In this document: positions 8,542 through 17,708 of the stretch, piece after piece
Numbering within the stretch: position 1 is the stretch's first letter
Layout of the letters: every line of letters starts with the position of its first letter
NCBI RefSeq assembly: GCF_036116635.1
Contig: NZ_CP107995.1
Coordinates: forward strand, 2,356,001 to 2,420,000
DNA: 64,000 nucleotides
Origin: Amycolatopsis sp. NBC_00345
GTDB lineage: Bacteria; Actinomycetota; Actinomycetes; Mycobacteriales; Pseudonocardiaceae
Reading direction: 5' to 3'
Made by a program: the position numbers and the translations under genes
The notes under the pieces: model-generated
What the model saw: only the letters and a program-made list of their open reading frames with translations
Databases searched by the model: none
Told to the model about the DNA's origin: nothing

Positions 8542-9330
8542 TCACCAGACGGAGTCGCCCCGTACGACGGCTTCGCCGCCACCGTCCACAAAGATCACTT
8601 GACCGCACAGGTGACTGTTCTCCTGGCTGACCAGCCAGGCCAGCAGGCGGGCCGGCACCTGCGCGTCGGCGAACCCGTTGAGCGGCATCGGCACCGAGGC
8701 CGCGATCACCTCCCGGCCCAGCGGTGACGAGAGGGCTTCGCTCATCATCGGCGTCGAAACCACGCCGGGGGCGATCGCGTTCAGCGGGATACCGGCCCCG
8801 GCCCACCGGTCCGTGGTCGAGGCCCGCCGGACCCACTGAGCGAAGGCGGCTTTGCTGGAGGAGTAGATCAACCCTCCGCCGGCCGCCGGGTCCGCCGCAC
8901 CGGCCAGCGTCGCCGCGCGGGCCAGCGCGGCGGGCTCGTCGTCGGCGCGGAAGGCGGCGAGGAGGGCCTCGTCGCCGGGTCCGGTGCCGGCGAAGGAGCC
9001 GACCCCGACCGCGCGGGGCGAATCGGAGCCGGCCAGGAGCGGGCGCAGACCGTCCAAAGTGGCCACCATGCCGAAGTAGTTGACGGCCGCGGTGGCCGGA
9101 ATCGGCGCGGCCAGCCCGGCGACCGCGACGATGGTGTCGATCGTGCCGCCGGACCTGATCTTGACCTCGTCGGCCATTCGCTCACGATCGCGGGGCGAGG
9201 TCAGGTCGACGACCACGTCAGCGTCGCGGATGTCCACGCCGATGACCGATTCACCCCGGTCCTCCAGCAGTTGTTTCGTGGCCAGGCCGATGCCGGACGC
9301 GGCGCCGGTGATCACATTCATTCGAGGCAC
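8542..9330 (-). CDS. Short-chain dehydrogenase (hydroxysteroid dehydrogenase-like)
   Basis: A 262-aa SDR with the cofactor motif TGAASGIG near the N-terminus, an aspartate after beta-2 (GVDIRDADVVVDL) suggesting NAD preference, the catalytic YSSSK (LIYSSSKAAFAQWVRR) and the C-terminal GQVIFVDGG. The middle is reduced in the way seen in 3-alpha-hydroxysteroid dehydrogenase-like SDRs, where NVAG is replaced by AVAGLA. GTG 9330 is preferred, with GGAG 7 nt before it; ATG 9321 is an alternative. It is 36 bp downstream of an SGNH hydrolase gene on the same strand. Confidence 0.85.
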   Translation of the reverse strand: MPRMNVITGAASGIGLATKQLLEDRGESVIGVDIRDADVVVDLTSPRDRERMADEVKIRSGGTIDTIVAVAGLAAPIPATAAVNYFGMVATLDGLRPLLAGSDSPRAVGVGSFAGTGPGDEALLAAFRADDEPAALARAATLAGAADPAAGGGLIYSSSKAAFAQWVRRASTTDRWAGAGIPLNAIAPGVVSTPMMSEALSSPLGREVIAASVPMPLNGFADAQVPARLLAWLVSQENSHLCGQVIFVDGGGEAVVRGDSVW

Positions 9331-9365
9331 GTGCTTTCTCCTGTTCTTCCGGCCGGCGGCGCTGG

Positions 9366-10025
9366 TCAGCGCGACCGGCTCCATTCATCGATGATCGGCC
9401 GAATGAGCGTGACCCATTCGCGGTATCCCTGACCGTTGAGGTGAACCTGGTCGGGCGTGAGCTCTTTTCGCAGTGACCCGTCGTCCGCCCCGAGCGCCGG
9501 CCAGAGGTCGAGATAGGTCACCCGCTTGGCCGCCTCGGCGACCACCTCCTGGTAGCCGCGGTTGAGTTCGCGGACTTCTCGCGCATAGGACCGGCTACGC
9601 GGCAGGACACTCTGCACGACCACCGGGGCATCGGGAGCGAGACGCTCGATTTCGCGCAGGATCGCCCGCAGATTGGCCAGCGTCTCGCCGGGTGCCACCG
9701 CGGCCGAGATGTCGTTGGTCCCGATCAGGAGCAGCACTCCGAGCGGATCGTGGACGGCGGAGTCCAGCCGGGCCAGCACCTCCGCCGTGTGGTCTCCGCC
9801 GTTGCCCCGGTTGAGCACCGGCCGGCCCGGAAACCATTCGTCCCAGTTGCCGGCCTCGGTGAGGCGATCACCGATCAGCACGATCTGCCGGGGCGGCACT
9901 CCGGTGGCCTCGAACTGATCGCGACGCGCGTTTTGCAGGTAGGCCAGCATCGGCCCCAGTACTCGGCGGTTGAGCACGCCCGTGACTTGGCGGGCGAGTG
10001 CGCTGCGTGGTCGGGTGCGGTTCAT
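9366..10025 (-). CDS. SGNH/GDSL-family protein with Arg in place of the catalytic Ser
   Basis: A 219-aa SGNH-fold protein. Block I reads VLIGDRLTE instead of GDSxTE: residue 54 is Arg (codon CGC on the reverse strand). Other blocks survive: GNGGD, the Asn block LLLIGTNDIS, and the Asp-His block DQVHLNGQGY. It is clearly paralogous to the intact enzyme at 14760 (both share DEWFPxxxVLNRGxGG and YxDLWPALG). With no nucleophile it should not be an esterase by the usual mechanism; it may be a binding protein or a decaying copy. It lies 44 bp downstream of the GH2 gene. Confidence 0.85.
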   Translation of the reverse strand: MNRTRPRSALARQVTGVLNRRVLGPMLAYLQNARRDQFEATGVPPRQIVLIGDRLTEAGNWDEWFPGRPVLNRGNGGDHTAEVLARLDSAVHDPLGVLLLIGTNDISAAVAPGETLANLRAILREIERLAPDAPVVVQSVLPRSRSYAREVRELNRGYQEVVAEAAKRVTYLDLWPALGADDGSLRKELTPDQVHLNGQGYREWVTLIRPIIDEWSRSR

Positions 10026-10069
10026 GGCGAACCTCGGATTCTCGCTCGTGCTACGGACTTCGGGTGGTA

Positions 10070-12493
10070 TCAGTCGACGTTGACCACGACGGAGGCTTCG
10101 GGAAGACCGGCGGCAGCGGCCTTGATGACGATGCTTCCGGTGCCGGTGGGGCGGACGACGGCCAGGAGTTCACCGGCGTGAGTCGTCCGCGTCGGTCCCG
10201 TGATCGGTTCGGCGGGCCGCGGATCGCCCGAACCCAGTCCCTGCAGGACGGCCGGACCGTCCACAGTGACCGTGACGGTCTCGGCCCGCGCGGGATTCAC
10301 CCGGCCGTCCGCGTCGACGAGCGAGACGCGCACGAACGCCAGCGACTCGTCGGTGCGGTCGAGGTGATCCTGTTCGGGGACAAGGCTCAGCGCTGTCACC
10401 GGTCCGGCCGTGCTCAGTTCGCCGCGCCCGGACTCGACGCCGTCCTGGTAGGCGACGGCCGTGAGCGTGCCCGGCTCGTAGGTCCCGGTGAACTCGGCGA
10501 TGTACCCGGTTTTCGCCCCCGCCGCGATCCGGCCGGCCGAGCGGCCGTTCACGAGCAGCTCGACCTCGTCGGCCGACGAGTACACCTCGATGCGGACCGG
10601 GTGGCCCTCGCTGCCGGGCCAGGTCCACCGCCCCTCCAGGCCACGCCACCCGAACGCGTTGACGGCGAGCTCGACGCCGAAGAGCGAGGGCTCCTGCACC
10701 GCGATGTACGGCGTGTCGCGGAGGCCGAAGACGGTCTCGCGGAAGTAGGACGAGGGACGCCGGACGCCGGTGATGTCGAGGTCTCCCACCATCGCCGTGA
10801 GATAGGGGAACGGCCCGAGGAATCCGGTGAGCCCCGCCTGGGCCGCCGGCCGGACGCGGCCGACGCCGACCTCGCCCAGGTAGTCCCAGCCGGTCCAGCA
10901 GAAGTCCCCGATCACCTGCGGGGAGCCGAGGATGGTGGCCCAGTTCCCGGCGATCGACTGCCGGTGGGTCTCACTGCCGACGCTGATCCGATCGGGGAAC
11001 TCGCCGGGGTCGAGGGCGTAACGGGCGGCGCCGTAGTTGTAGCCGGCGAGGTCGACCTGCGCGTACGCCTCCTCCATCAGCCGCGCGGCGGCCGGGGACT
11101 GCCAGAACTTCGCCAGGACGTCCTCCATCGAGGTCAGGACGTCGTTGACCCCGATGTTCTGCTCCGTCATGATCGCGGCGGCCTCCTCGCCCGCGGCCAT
11201 GAGGACCTGCCCGGCGAAGAGCGTGAACCGCGCCGGGTCGAGCCGCTTGAGCGTGGCGGCGAGGTCGCGGCCGGTCTTCGCGTCGAGCGGGTTCCCGGCC
11301 TGGGCGATTTCGTTGCCGATCGAATACAGGATCACGCTGGGGCGGTTGAAGTCCTTCCGGACCATCGACTCGACGTCACGCTCCCACCAGTCCGCGAAAT
11401 CGTGCGAGTAATCGGAGCGGACCTTGCGCGAGGTCCAGGCGTCGAAGGCCTCGTCCATCACGAGCACCCCGTATTTGTCGCAGGCGCGCAGCAACGCGGT
11501 GCTGGCGGGATTGTGCGCGCTCCGGATCGCGTTGAAGCCCGCCTCACGCAGGAGCCGGACGCGCCGCTCCTCGGCCGCGCCGATGGCCGCCGCCCCGATC
11601 GGGCCGTTGTCGTGGTGCACACACGCGCCGCGCAGCTTGACCGTGGTCCCGTTGATCCGCAGGCCGTGCACCGGATCGAGCTCGATCTTCCGGATGCCGA
11701 AGGTGTCGCTCGCCTGGTCGAGTTCGGCACCGCCGTCGCTGTCCTCGACGACGGTCACGTGGCCTCGGTACAGCGTCGGCGAGTCCGGGCCCCACAGCCC
11801 GGGGTCGCGGACGAACACCCGGAGGCTCACCTCGGCGGACTCGCCGGGGAAGACCGTGACCGGGGCCGACGCGGTCGCGACCGTCCGCCCGGTGGCCTCC
11901 TCGACGATCTCGATCCGCACGCGTACCGTGCTCCGGACCGGCGATTCGTTGTCGATGCGCGCTTCCACCCGCACTACCGCCAGATCGTCGGCGACCTGGG
12001 GAGCGGAGAACCGGGGACCCTCGGGCGCGAGGTGCAGCAGCCCGCTCCGATGCAGGGTGACGGGCCGGATCAGGCCGGCGCCGGGGTACCACCGCGAGTC
12101 CTGATCGGACGTCGCCTCGACGCGGATCGTGTTGGCCTCGCCGTAGCGGAGGAAACGGTCGATGGGCACGAAGAAGCGCGAGTAGCCGTACGGGCGGTGG
12201 GCCGCGAGCGCCCCGTTCAGGTAGACGCGGGCATCTCGGTACACGCCTTCGAACTCGAGCACGTGCCGCTGGCCGGCCCCGCTTTCCGCGACCTCGAACG
12301 TCTTTTCGTACTCGATGTCGGCCGACGGGAAGAAGCCCGTGTTCGCCCCGCCGGCCGCGTTGGCGTCGCGAGGGCTCGAGATCAGGGCGTCGTGCGGCAG
12401 CGTCACCGATGTATGGGGGTCGCCTCCCAGCGCGAAGAAGGTCGAGCCGAGCGGGCGCACCGCCCAGCCGTGGTTGAAGGACGCAGGGATCAT
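10070..12493 (-). CDS. Glycoside hydrolase family 2 (beta-galactosidase-like)
   Basis: An 807-aa cytoplasmic GH2 enzyme. The N-terminal jelly-roll sugar-binding domain contains FEGVYRDARVYLNGALAAHR; the TIM barrel contains FNAIRSAHNPASTALLRACD, the acid/base SIGNEIA and a second conserved Glu in SVGSETH that fits the nucleophile. C-terminal beta-sandwich domains (DUF4982-like plus an Ig-like segment ending EASVVVNVD) complete it. ATG 12493 is preceded by GGAGAGG. No signal peptide is visible. The promoter region carries a LacI-type palindrome, so it is probably repressed by the divergent LacI protein. Specificity among beta-galactoside, glucuronide or mannoside cannot be decided. Confidence 0.88.
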   Translation of the reverse strand: MIPASFNHGWAVRPLGSTFFALGGDPHTSVTLPHDALISSPRDANAAGGANTGFFPSADIEYEKTFEVAESGAGQRHVLEFEGVYRDARVYLNGALAAHRPYGYSRFFVPIDRFLRYGEANTIRVEATSDQDSRWYPGAGLIRPVTLHRSGLLHLAPEGPRFSAPQVADDLAVVRVEARIDNESPVRSTVRVRIEIVEEATGRTVATASAPVTVFPGESAEVSLRVFVRDPGLWGPDSPTLYRGHVTVVEDSDGGAELDQASDTFGIRKIELDPVHGLRINGTTVKLRGACVHHDNGPIGAAAIGAAEERRVRLLREAGFNAIRSAHNPASTALLRACDKYGVLVMDEAFDAWTSRKVRSDYSHDFADWWERDVESMVRKDFNRPSVILYSIGNEIAQAGNPLDAKTGRDLAATLKRLDPARFTLFAGQVLMAAGEEAAAIMTEQNIGVNDVLTSMEDVLAKFWQSPAAARLMEEAYAQVDLAGYNYGAARYALDPGEFPDRISVGSETHRQSIAGNWATILGSPQVIGDFCWTGWDYLGEVGVGRVRPAAQAGLTGFLGPFPYLTAMVGDLDITGVRRPSSYFRETVFGLRDTPYIAVQEPSLFGVELAVNAFGWRGLEGRWTWPGSEGHPVRIEVYSSADEVELLVNGRSAGRIAAGAKTGYIAEFTGTYEPGTLTAVAYQDGVESGRGELSTAGPVTALSLVPEQDHLDRTDESLAFVRVSLVDADGRVNPARAETVTVTVDGPAVLQGLGSGDPRPAEPITGPTRTTHAGELLAVVRPTGTGSIVIKAAAAGLPEASVVVNVD

Positions 12494-12507
12494 GATGCCT
12501 CTCCGAG

Positions 12508-12521
12508 CTAACACGCGTTAG
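12508..12521. promoter_or_regulatory. LacI-type operator half-pair 1
   Basis: CTAACACGCGTTAG is an imperfect palindrome with CG in the centre, 15 bp upstream of the GH2 start codon. It is nearly the reverse complement of a second site at 12640. The central CG and size suit a LacI-family dimer. Its position close to the GH2 start suggests repression of that gene. Confidence 0.6.
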
Positions 12522-12639
12522 TATCCTCTTCCATTGTGCGCAACTATGGCGAAACCGTCAAAGAGCCCAGCAAGACAGCCAAAAATGCCGGGCTTCCGGA
12601 TCAGTGCGGTACTCGATGGTGTCGTCCTAGTCCGTTCAG

Positions 12640-12653
12640 TTGACGCGTGTTAG
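12640..12653. promoter_or_regulatory. LacI-type operator half-pair 2
   Basis: TTGACGCGTGTTAG matches the reverse complement of the site at 12508 at 11 of 14 positions and lies 49 bp upstream of the lacI-family start. Two sites, one by each divergent gene, suggest repression of the GH2 gene and autoregulation, possibly with looping (inference). Confidence 0.55.
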
Positions 12654-12701
12654 TAGCGCGGGGTAGCGTCCCGGCGGGACAGTGCGAGTGGGGGTCGGAA
12701 C

Positions 12702-13688
12702 ATGGGAGAGAGCGCCGAAGGCCGGGCGTCGAAGGCGGCGACCAGTGCCGACGTCGCCCACCTGGCCGGAGTCTCCCGGGCCACGGTCAGCTTCGTCCTG
12801 AACAACGCGCCGCAGTCGATCGCCCCGAAGACCCGGGAGAACGTCCTGCGCGCGGCCCGGCTGCTGAACTACCGGCCGAACCTCTCGGCCAAGGCCCTGG
12901 TGGAAGGGTCGAGCCGGGTCGTCCTGTTCGATCTGAGTTCTTCGTCGTGGAACGGGCAGGCCATGCACGTCCTGGCGGAGCTGACCCGGGTCCTGGCCGA
13001 GCACGGGCTCGTGACGGCGGTCCATCTCGACGCGCCCGTCCCGCAGTCCCTGCTCTCGACGGCACTGCGTATCCGGCCCCGGCTGGTCCTGCCGAAGCGG
13101 CCGCTGAGCCCGGAGGAACGGGCGGAGTTCGACAACGCGGGCATCCTGGTCGCCGAGGTTTCGGAGACGGAGTTGACCGCCGTGGAGGACCTGGCCGCGC
13201 GGATCCGCCTGGAGCACCTTCGTCAGCGCGGGCACAGCCGGATCGCGATCGCCGAGCGCGAAGGGCAGGGGGAGATGTCGGTCGTCGAGGCTCGCCGGCG
13301 GGCGGTGGTGACGGCAGCGGCCGAGCTCGGCCTTCCGGAGCCGAGGGTCGCCGCTTTCCACGACGGGCCGAGTGCGGTCAGCCAGGTGCGTCGGATGCCG
13401 GATGCCGGAATCACCGCCGTCTGCGCCTTCAACGACGACACCGCCTTGGCCACGATCCGCGCCGCGGCCGACGCCGGCCTGCGGTGTCCTGAGGACCTCG
13501 CCGTGATCGGCGCCGACGACACGTTCCCGGGCAGCGTCGCCTTTCCGCCGCTGACCACGGTGAAGGTCGATTTCGAACGGCTCGGCAAGCTGTTCGCCCC
13601 CGCTGTGCTCGCCACGCTCGGCATCGAGGCCGAGCCCTTGCCTGACGTGAACGACGTGGTCACGCTCGTCGTCCGCGAATCCACCTGA
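12702..13688 (+). CDS. LacI-family repressor
   Basis: A 328-aa protein with an N-terminal LacI helix-turn-helix (TSADVAHLAGVSRATVSFVL) and hinge (LLNYRPNLSAKALVEG), followed by a periplasmic-binding-protein-like effector domain. The effector domain is short in the middle compared with typical members but keeps the ending segments DLAVIGADDTFPG and FPPLTTVKVDFERLG. It is divergent from the GH2 gene and in front of a Gfo/Idh/MocA-SGNH-exporter run, so it is the likely local regulator; a sugar is the likely effector. Confidence 0.9.
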   Translation: MGESAEGRASKAATSADVAHLAGVSRATVSFVLNNAPQSIAPKTRENVLRAARLLNYRPNLSAKALVEGSSRVVLFDLSSSSWNGQAMHVLAELTRVLAEHGLVTAVHLDAPVPQSLLSTALRIRPRLVLPKRPLSPEERAEFDNAGILVAEVSETELTAVEDLAARIRLEHLRQRGHSRIAIAEREGQGEMSVVEARRRAVVTAAAELGLPEPRVAAFHDGPSAVSQVRRMPDAGITAVCAFNDDTALATIRAAADAGLRCPEDLAVIGADDTFPGSVAFPPLTTVKVDFERLGKLFAPAVLATLGIEAEPLPDVNDVVTLVVREST

Positions 13689-13724
13689 GGGATTCCCCGT
13701 GAATCCGCACGAGAGGGCCCGGTT

Positions 13725-14732
13725 ATGAGCGACCGTAAATTCCGCTGGGGGATCTCCAGTCCCGCTTCGATCGCCGTGGAGTTCGCCCGGTCGATCAGGT
13801 CTTCTCCCTCGGCGGAGATCGTCGCGGTCGCCTCGCGTGATCTCGGCCGGGCCAAGGCTTTCGCCGGCGAACACGGCATCGGCACTGCTTTCGGCTCGCT
13901 GGAGGAACTCGCCGCCTCACCGGACATCGATGGCGTGTACGTCTGCTCGCCGGTTCATGCGCACGCCGCGGCGGTCGAGGTCATTGCCGCCGCGGGAAAG
14001 GCGATTCTCGTCGAGAAGCCGTTCGCGATCGACGCAGCCGGGGCCGAGGCGATGTTCGCGACCGCGAAACGGCACAACGTCTTCATCATGGAAGCGATGT
14101 GGACCCGGTTCCTGCCGGCCTGGAAACAGATCCGGGCGCTGGTCGACGGAGGGCGGATCGGCGAGATCCGCGCCGTGTCGGCCAGCTTCGGCTTCTCGTT
14201 GCTCGGGGGAGCGCGGGACGAGTTCCTGCTCGACCCGGTGAAGGGCGGCGGAAGCCTGCTGGAGATCGGCGTTTACCCAATCCAGCTGCTTCAGGACTAC
14301 CTGGGCACGCCGACCCGGACCGAAGCCGTGATCCGGGAATCCGCGCAGGGCGCCGACCTCGACGTCGCGGCCGGCCTGGCCTTCGGTGACAGAATCGCGA
14401 CCGTGCAGTCGTCCATGACGCAGATGTTGCCCGGCTCGGCCTCGCTCAGCGGCACTTCCGGGATCATCCACGTGCCGGCGTTCTTCCACGCGGCCCGCCG
14501 TTTCGAAATCCACACCCTGGACGGCGACGCGGCCCATCCTTTTTCGGTCGAACTGGTCGACGCCGAACCGGAAATCGGCCCGCTCGCCTATCAGGCCATC
14601 CACATCGCGGAGCGAATCGCGCAAGGCGAGACCGAAAGTGACATCATGAGCCCGGACGACACCGTCGCGACCCTGCGCATCATCGACGCCATTCGCGAGG
14701 CCGGCCGTTCGCGAAACACCTCGGATTCCTGA
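13725..14732 (+). CDS. Gfo/Idh/MocA-family oxidoreductase
   Basis: A 335-aa protein with a Rossmann N-terminal half (DGVYVCSPVHAHAAAVEVIA) and the family signature ILVEKPF, whose Lys is catalytic in relatives. The C-terminal alpha/beta domain begins FIMEAMWTRFLPAWKQIRAL, typical of dihydrodiol/aldose dehydrogenase members (MEAxWxRF). It probably oxidises or reduces a sugar with NAD(P). It starts 36 bp after the LacI gene and is followed by an SGNH hydrolase gene after 27 bp, so the three look like one operon. Confidence 0.88.
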   Translation: MSDRKFRWGISSPASIAVEFARSIRSSPSAEIVAVASRDLGRAKAFAGEHGIGTAFGSLEELAASPDIDGVYVCSPVHAHAAAVEVIAAAGKAILVEKPFAIDAAGAEAMFATAKRHNVFIMEAMWTRFLPAWKQIRALVDGGRIGEIRAVSASFGFSLLGGARDEFLLDPVKGGGSLLEIGVYPIQLLQDYLGTPTRTEAVIRESAQGADLDVAAGLAFGDRIATVQSSMTQMLPGSASLSGTSGIIHVPAFFHAARRFEIHTLDGDAAHPFSVELVDAEPEIGPLAYQAIHIAERIAQGETESDIMSPDDTVATLRIIDAIREAGRSRNTSDS

Positions 14733-14759
14733 CCTCTTCGACGAAAAGACGGATCGACG

Positions 14760-15443
14760 ATGACGCCCTCTGCTCGCCCTGATCAGCCCGTCCCCTCGTG
14801 GCGACGGCGCATCTTCATCCCGCCGTTGCTCGCCATCGTCAACCGCATGCTCGCGCCCGCCCAGCAGCACCGGGCGACCCAGTTCGCCGAGGTCGAGGCC
14901 GCGCCCGGCCGGGTCGTCTTCCTCGGCGACAGCATCACCGAGGGCGGCCTGTGGGACGAGTGGTTCCCGGACGTCGCCGTGCTCAACCGCGGCATCGGCG
15001 GCGAGCGGACGGCCGGCGTGCTGAGCCGCCTCGACACGGCGATCGACGAGCCCGCCGCGGTGTTCCTGCTCATCGGCACGAACGACCTGATGGGCCTCAT
15101 TCCGCACGAAGAGATCGCGCGGAATGTGGCGGCGATCCTCGACGGCATCGAAGAGCGGGCACCCGGCACGCCCGTTTTCGTACAGAGCGTCATGCCGCGC
15201 GCCAAGTCCTACCGGGAAGAGGTACAAGCGCTCAACCGCCGTTACGTCCAGCTGGTCGACGAGCGGCCCGAGCACATCCGCTACGTCGACCTCTGGCCCG
15301 CGCTCGCGACCCCGGAAAGCACGCTCGACCGGAGGTTCACCCGCGACCGGCTGCATCTCAACGGGCGCGGTTACCGAGCCTGGGTGAAGATACTCGAACC
15401 GCTCGTCACGCCGTTCGGCTCGCCGAAGCCCGAAATCCACTGA
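14760..15443 (+). CDS. SGNH/GDSL-family hydrolase (intact catalytic set)
   Basis: A 227-aa protein with Ser58 in VVFLGDSITEGG, the Gly block RGIGGE, the Asn block LLIGTNDL and the D196/H199 pair in RDRLHLNG. Like relatives of the PAF-acetylhydrolase/sugar-esterase type it probably removes acyl groups from a carbohydrate. It is the intact paralogue of the Ser-less protein at 9366; the two flank the GH2/LacI/dehydrogenase genes. A short hydrophobic stretch near residues 18-30 (IFIPPLLAIVNRM) is not a convincing signal peptide. Confidence 0.87.
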   Translation: MTPSARPDQPVPSWRRRIFIPPLLAIVNRMLAPAQQHRATQFAEVEAAPGRVVFLGDSITEGGLWDEWFPDVAVLNRGIGGERTAGVLSRLDTAIDEPAAVFLLIGTNDLMGLIPHEEIARNVAAILDGIEERAPGTPVFVQSVMPRAKSYREEVQALNRRYVQLVDERPEHIRYVDLWPALATPESTLDRRFTRDRLHLNGRGYRAWVKILEPLVTPFGSPKPEIH

Positions 15444-15453
15444 GGACACCTCG

Positions 15454-17457
15454 ATGAACGCTCCGGCCACCCTCACCTCGGGCCGCCGCACCCTGGTCCT
15501 CGCCGCGATCCTGCTGGCGATGCTGCTGTCCGCATTGGACCAGACGATCGTCTCCACCGCGCTGCCGACGATCGTCAGCGATCTCGGCGGCGGCACCCAC
15601 CTGTCCTGGGTGGTGACCGCGTACCTGCTCGCCGAGACCATCATGACCGTGCTGGTCGGCAAGTTCGGCGACCTGTTCGGCCGCAAGATCACCTTCATGA
15701 TCAGCGTGGTGCTGTTCCTCGCCGGCTCGTTCTTCGCGGGCTGGTCGAACTCGATCGAGATGCTCATCGCGTTCCGCGCCCTGCAGGGGCTCGGCGGCGG
15801 TGGCCTGATGGTGACCGCGACCGCGCTGATCGCCGACGTCGTCCCGCTGCGCGAGCGGGGCAAGTTCCAGGGCATCGTCGGCGCCGTCTTCGGCGTGTCC
15901 ACAGTGGCCGGTCCGCTGCTCGGCGGGCTGTTCGTCGACCATTTCGGCTGGCGCTGGACGTTCTACGTGAACATCCCGCTCGGCATCCTGGTCCTGATCG
16001 TCGCCGCGGTGGCGTTGCCGAAGATCGCGGTCTCGGGACGGCCGAAGATCGACTACGCGGGCATCGCGCTGATCGCGCTGGCCGCGACCGGCCTGACGCT
16101 GGTCACGAGCTGGGGCGGCAGCCAGTACCCCTGGGGCTCGCCGGTGATCATCGGCATGGCGGTGGGCTCGGTGGTGCTGCTGGTGGCGTTCGTGTTCGTG
16201 GAACGGCGGGCCGAAGAGCCCATGCTGCCGATGAGACTGTTCTCCAGCCGGGTGTTCACGGTCTCCGGTGTGCTCAGTTTCGTGGTCGGCTTCGCGATGC
16301 TGGGCGGGATCACCTACCTGCCCACCTATCTGCAGTACGTCCGGGGCGTGTCCGCGACCGAGTCCGGGCTGTGGATGCTCCCGCTGGTCTTCGGGCTGAT
16401 GGGGACCGCGCTGGTGTCCGGCAACGCGATCGGCAAGACCGGCCGCTACCGGGTGTTCCCGATCATCGGCTCGGTGCTCATGACCGTCGGCCTGTTCCTG
16501 CTCTCCCGGCTGGGCGTGGACACGAATTTCTTCGTCGTGTGCGTCTACATGCTGGTGCTCGGCGCCGGCATCGGGCTGATCATGCAGGTCCCGACCATCG
16601 TCGTGCAGAGCACCTCGGACTACGCCGACCTGGGCGTGGCCACCTCGGGCGTGAGCTTCCTGCGCTCGATGGGCAGCTCGTTCGGCGTCGCCATGTTCGG
16701 CACGGTGTACGCGTCGAAGCTGCCCGGCAACATCGCCGCCGCGCTGGCCGCGCATCCGCTGCCGCCCGGCACGGACCCACGGGCGGTGCAGGAGCCGGCG
16801 CTGCTGCACACCCTGCCGCCCGAGATCAGCGCCGCGGTCATCGGCGCCTACAGCGACACCGTGCGGTCGGTGTTCCTGATCGCGGCCCCGATCGGGCTGA
16901 TCGCGCTGGTCGTCGCGCTGCTGATGCCCGAGGTGCCGCTGCGCGACACGTCACGCGCCGCGGTGGCCGGCGGCAACGCGGTCGGCGAGGGCTTCGCCCC
17001 GCCCGCGTCCGGGGACTCCGAACGCACGCTGGAAACGCTGATCGCCCGCATCGTCCACGACGTGAAGGGCGACCCGACCCCCGAGATCTTCGCCAAGACG
17101 GGCTTGACCATCACGATGGCGCAGGGCTGGCTGATCGGCCAGATCTACCGCCACGCCAGGGAAGACGGCGACGCGACCATGGACGAGCTCGGTCAGGAGC
17201 ACAAGATCCCGGCCGGCATCTTCGAACCGACCGCGCGCCGGCTGGCCGACCTGGGCTACGTCACCGAGCAGGGCGGCCACTACCGGTTCACCGAGGCCGG
17301 CGCCGAGGTGTTCGCCACGCTGATCACCGCCTGGCGCGGCTGGCTGCTCGAGAAGCTCGAAGACTGGAACGAGACCGACCAGCGGCAGTTCGCCTCGGCC
17401 ATCGACTCGCTCGCCGGGCAGCTGATCTCGGAAGGCCGCTCACTCAGCCGGGCGTGA
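15454..17457 (+). CDS. DHA2-family 14-TM exporter with C-terminal winged-helix-like domain
   Basis: A 667-aa major facilitator protein. Motif C-like and DHA2 signatures are present: LLSALDQTIVSTALPTIVSD, GKFGDLFGRK, and ERGKFQGIVGAVFGVSTVAG with GPLLGG. Residues about 1-500 carry the membrane segments. After about residue 520 there is a soluble extension (ETLIARIVHDVKGDPTPEIF, then LADLGYVTEQGGHYRFTEAG) that looks like a MarR/PadR-like winged helix. It starts 10 bp after the SGNH gene. It probably exports drugs or small metabolites; the cytoplasmic domain may regulate it. Confidence 0.85.
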   Translation: MNAPATLTSGRRTLVLAAILLAMLLSALDQTIVSTALPTIVSDLGGGTHLSWVVTAYLLAETIMTVLVGKFGDLFGRKITFMISVVLFLAGSFFAGWSNSIEMLIAFRALQGLGGGGLMVTATALIADVVPLRERGKFQGIVGAVFGVSTVAGPLLGGLFVDHFGWRWTFYVNIPLGILVLIVAAVALPKIAVSGRPKIDYAGIALIALAATGLTLVTSWGGSQYPWGSPVIIGMAVGSVVLLVAFVFVERRAEEPMLPMRLFSSRVFTVSGVLSFVVGFAMLGGITYLPTYLQYVRGVSATESGLWMLPLVFGLMGTALVSGNAIGKTGRYRVFPIIGSVLMTVGLFLLSRLGVDTNFFVVCVYMLVLGAGIGLIMQVPTIVVQSTSDYADLGVATSGVSFLRSMGSSFGVAMFGTVYASKLPGNIAAALAAHPLPPGTDPRAVQEPALLHTLPPEISAAVIGAYSDTVRSVFLIAAPIGLIALVVALLMPEVPLRDTSRAAVAGGNAVGEGFAPPASGDSERTLETLIARIVHDVKGDPTPEIFAKTGLTITMAQGWLIGQIYRHAREDGDATMDELGQEHKIPAGIFEPTARRLADLGYVTEQGGHYRFTEAGAEVFATLITAWRGWLLEKLEDWNETDQRQFASAIDSLAGQLISEGRSLSRA

Positions 17458-17708
17458 GCGCGGCAGGCGTCGGCCTCGGTATTCAGCAGGGCGCTCGGTC
17501 CACTACCTCGGATCTCTTGCCAGGACGGGGCGCAGGAGCGATCAGCCGCGAATCGGCGATCGCCACCGGGGCCACTGCCGGTCTGTTGCCGGTGTGGGTC
17601 GCCGACTGGAACGCTACGGCCTCATCTCACGGCGCGATGATCAGCATGCGTCGACCAGCAGTGCGACCAGCGCGACTTGTCGCGGAGGCGGGAGTGTGGC
17701 TGTTCCGG

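Noticed and set aside
9998..12511. An 837-codon forward open frame opposite the GH2 gene
   Set aside because: It is an antisense product of GC-rich codon bias, with Arg/Asp/Gly-rich composition and no family motif, while the reverse frame carries a full GH2 protein.
13917..15902. A 661-codon reverse open frame
   Set aside because: It runs antisense through a dehydrogenase, an SGNH hydrolase and an exporter gene with recognised motifs.
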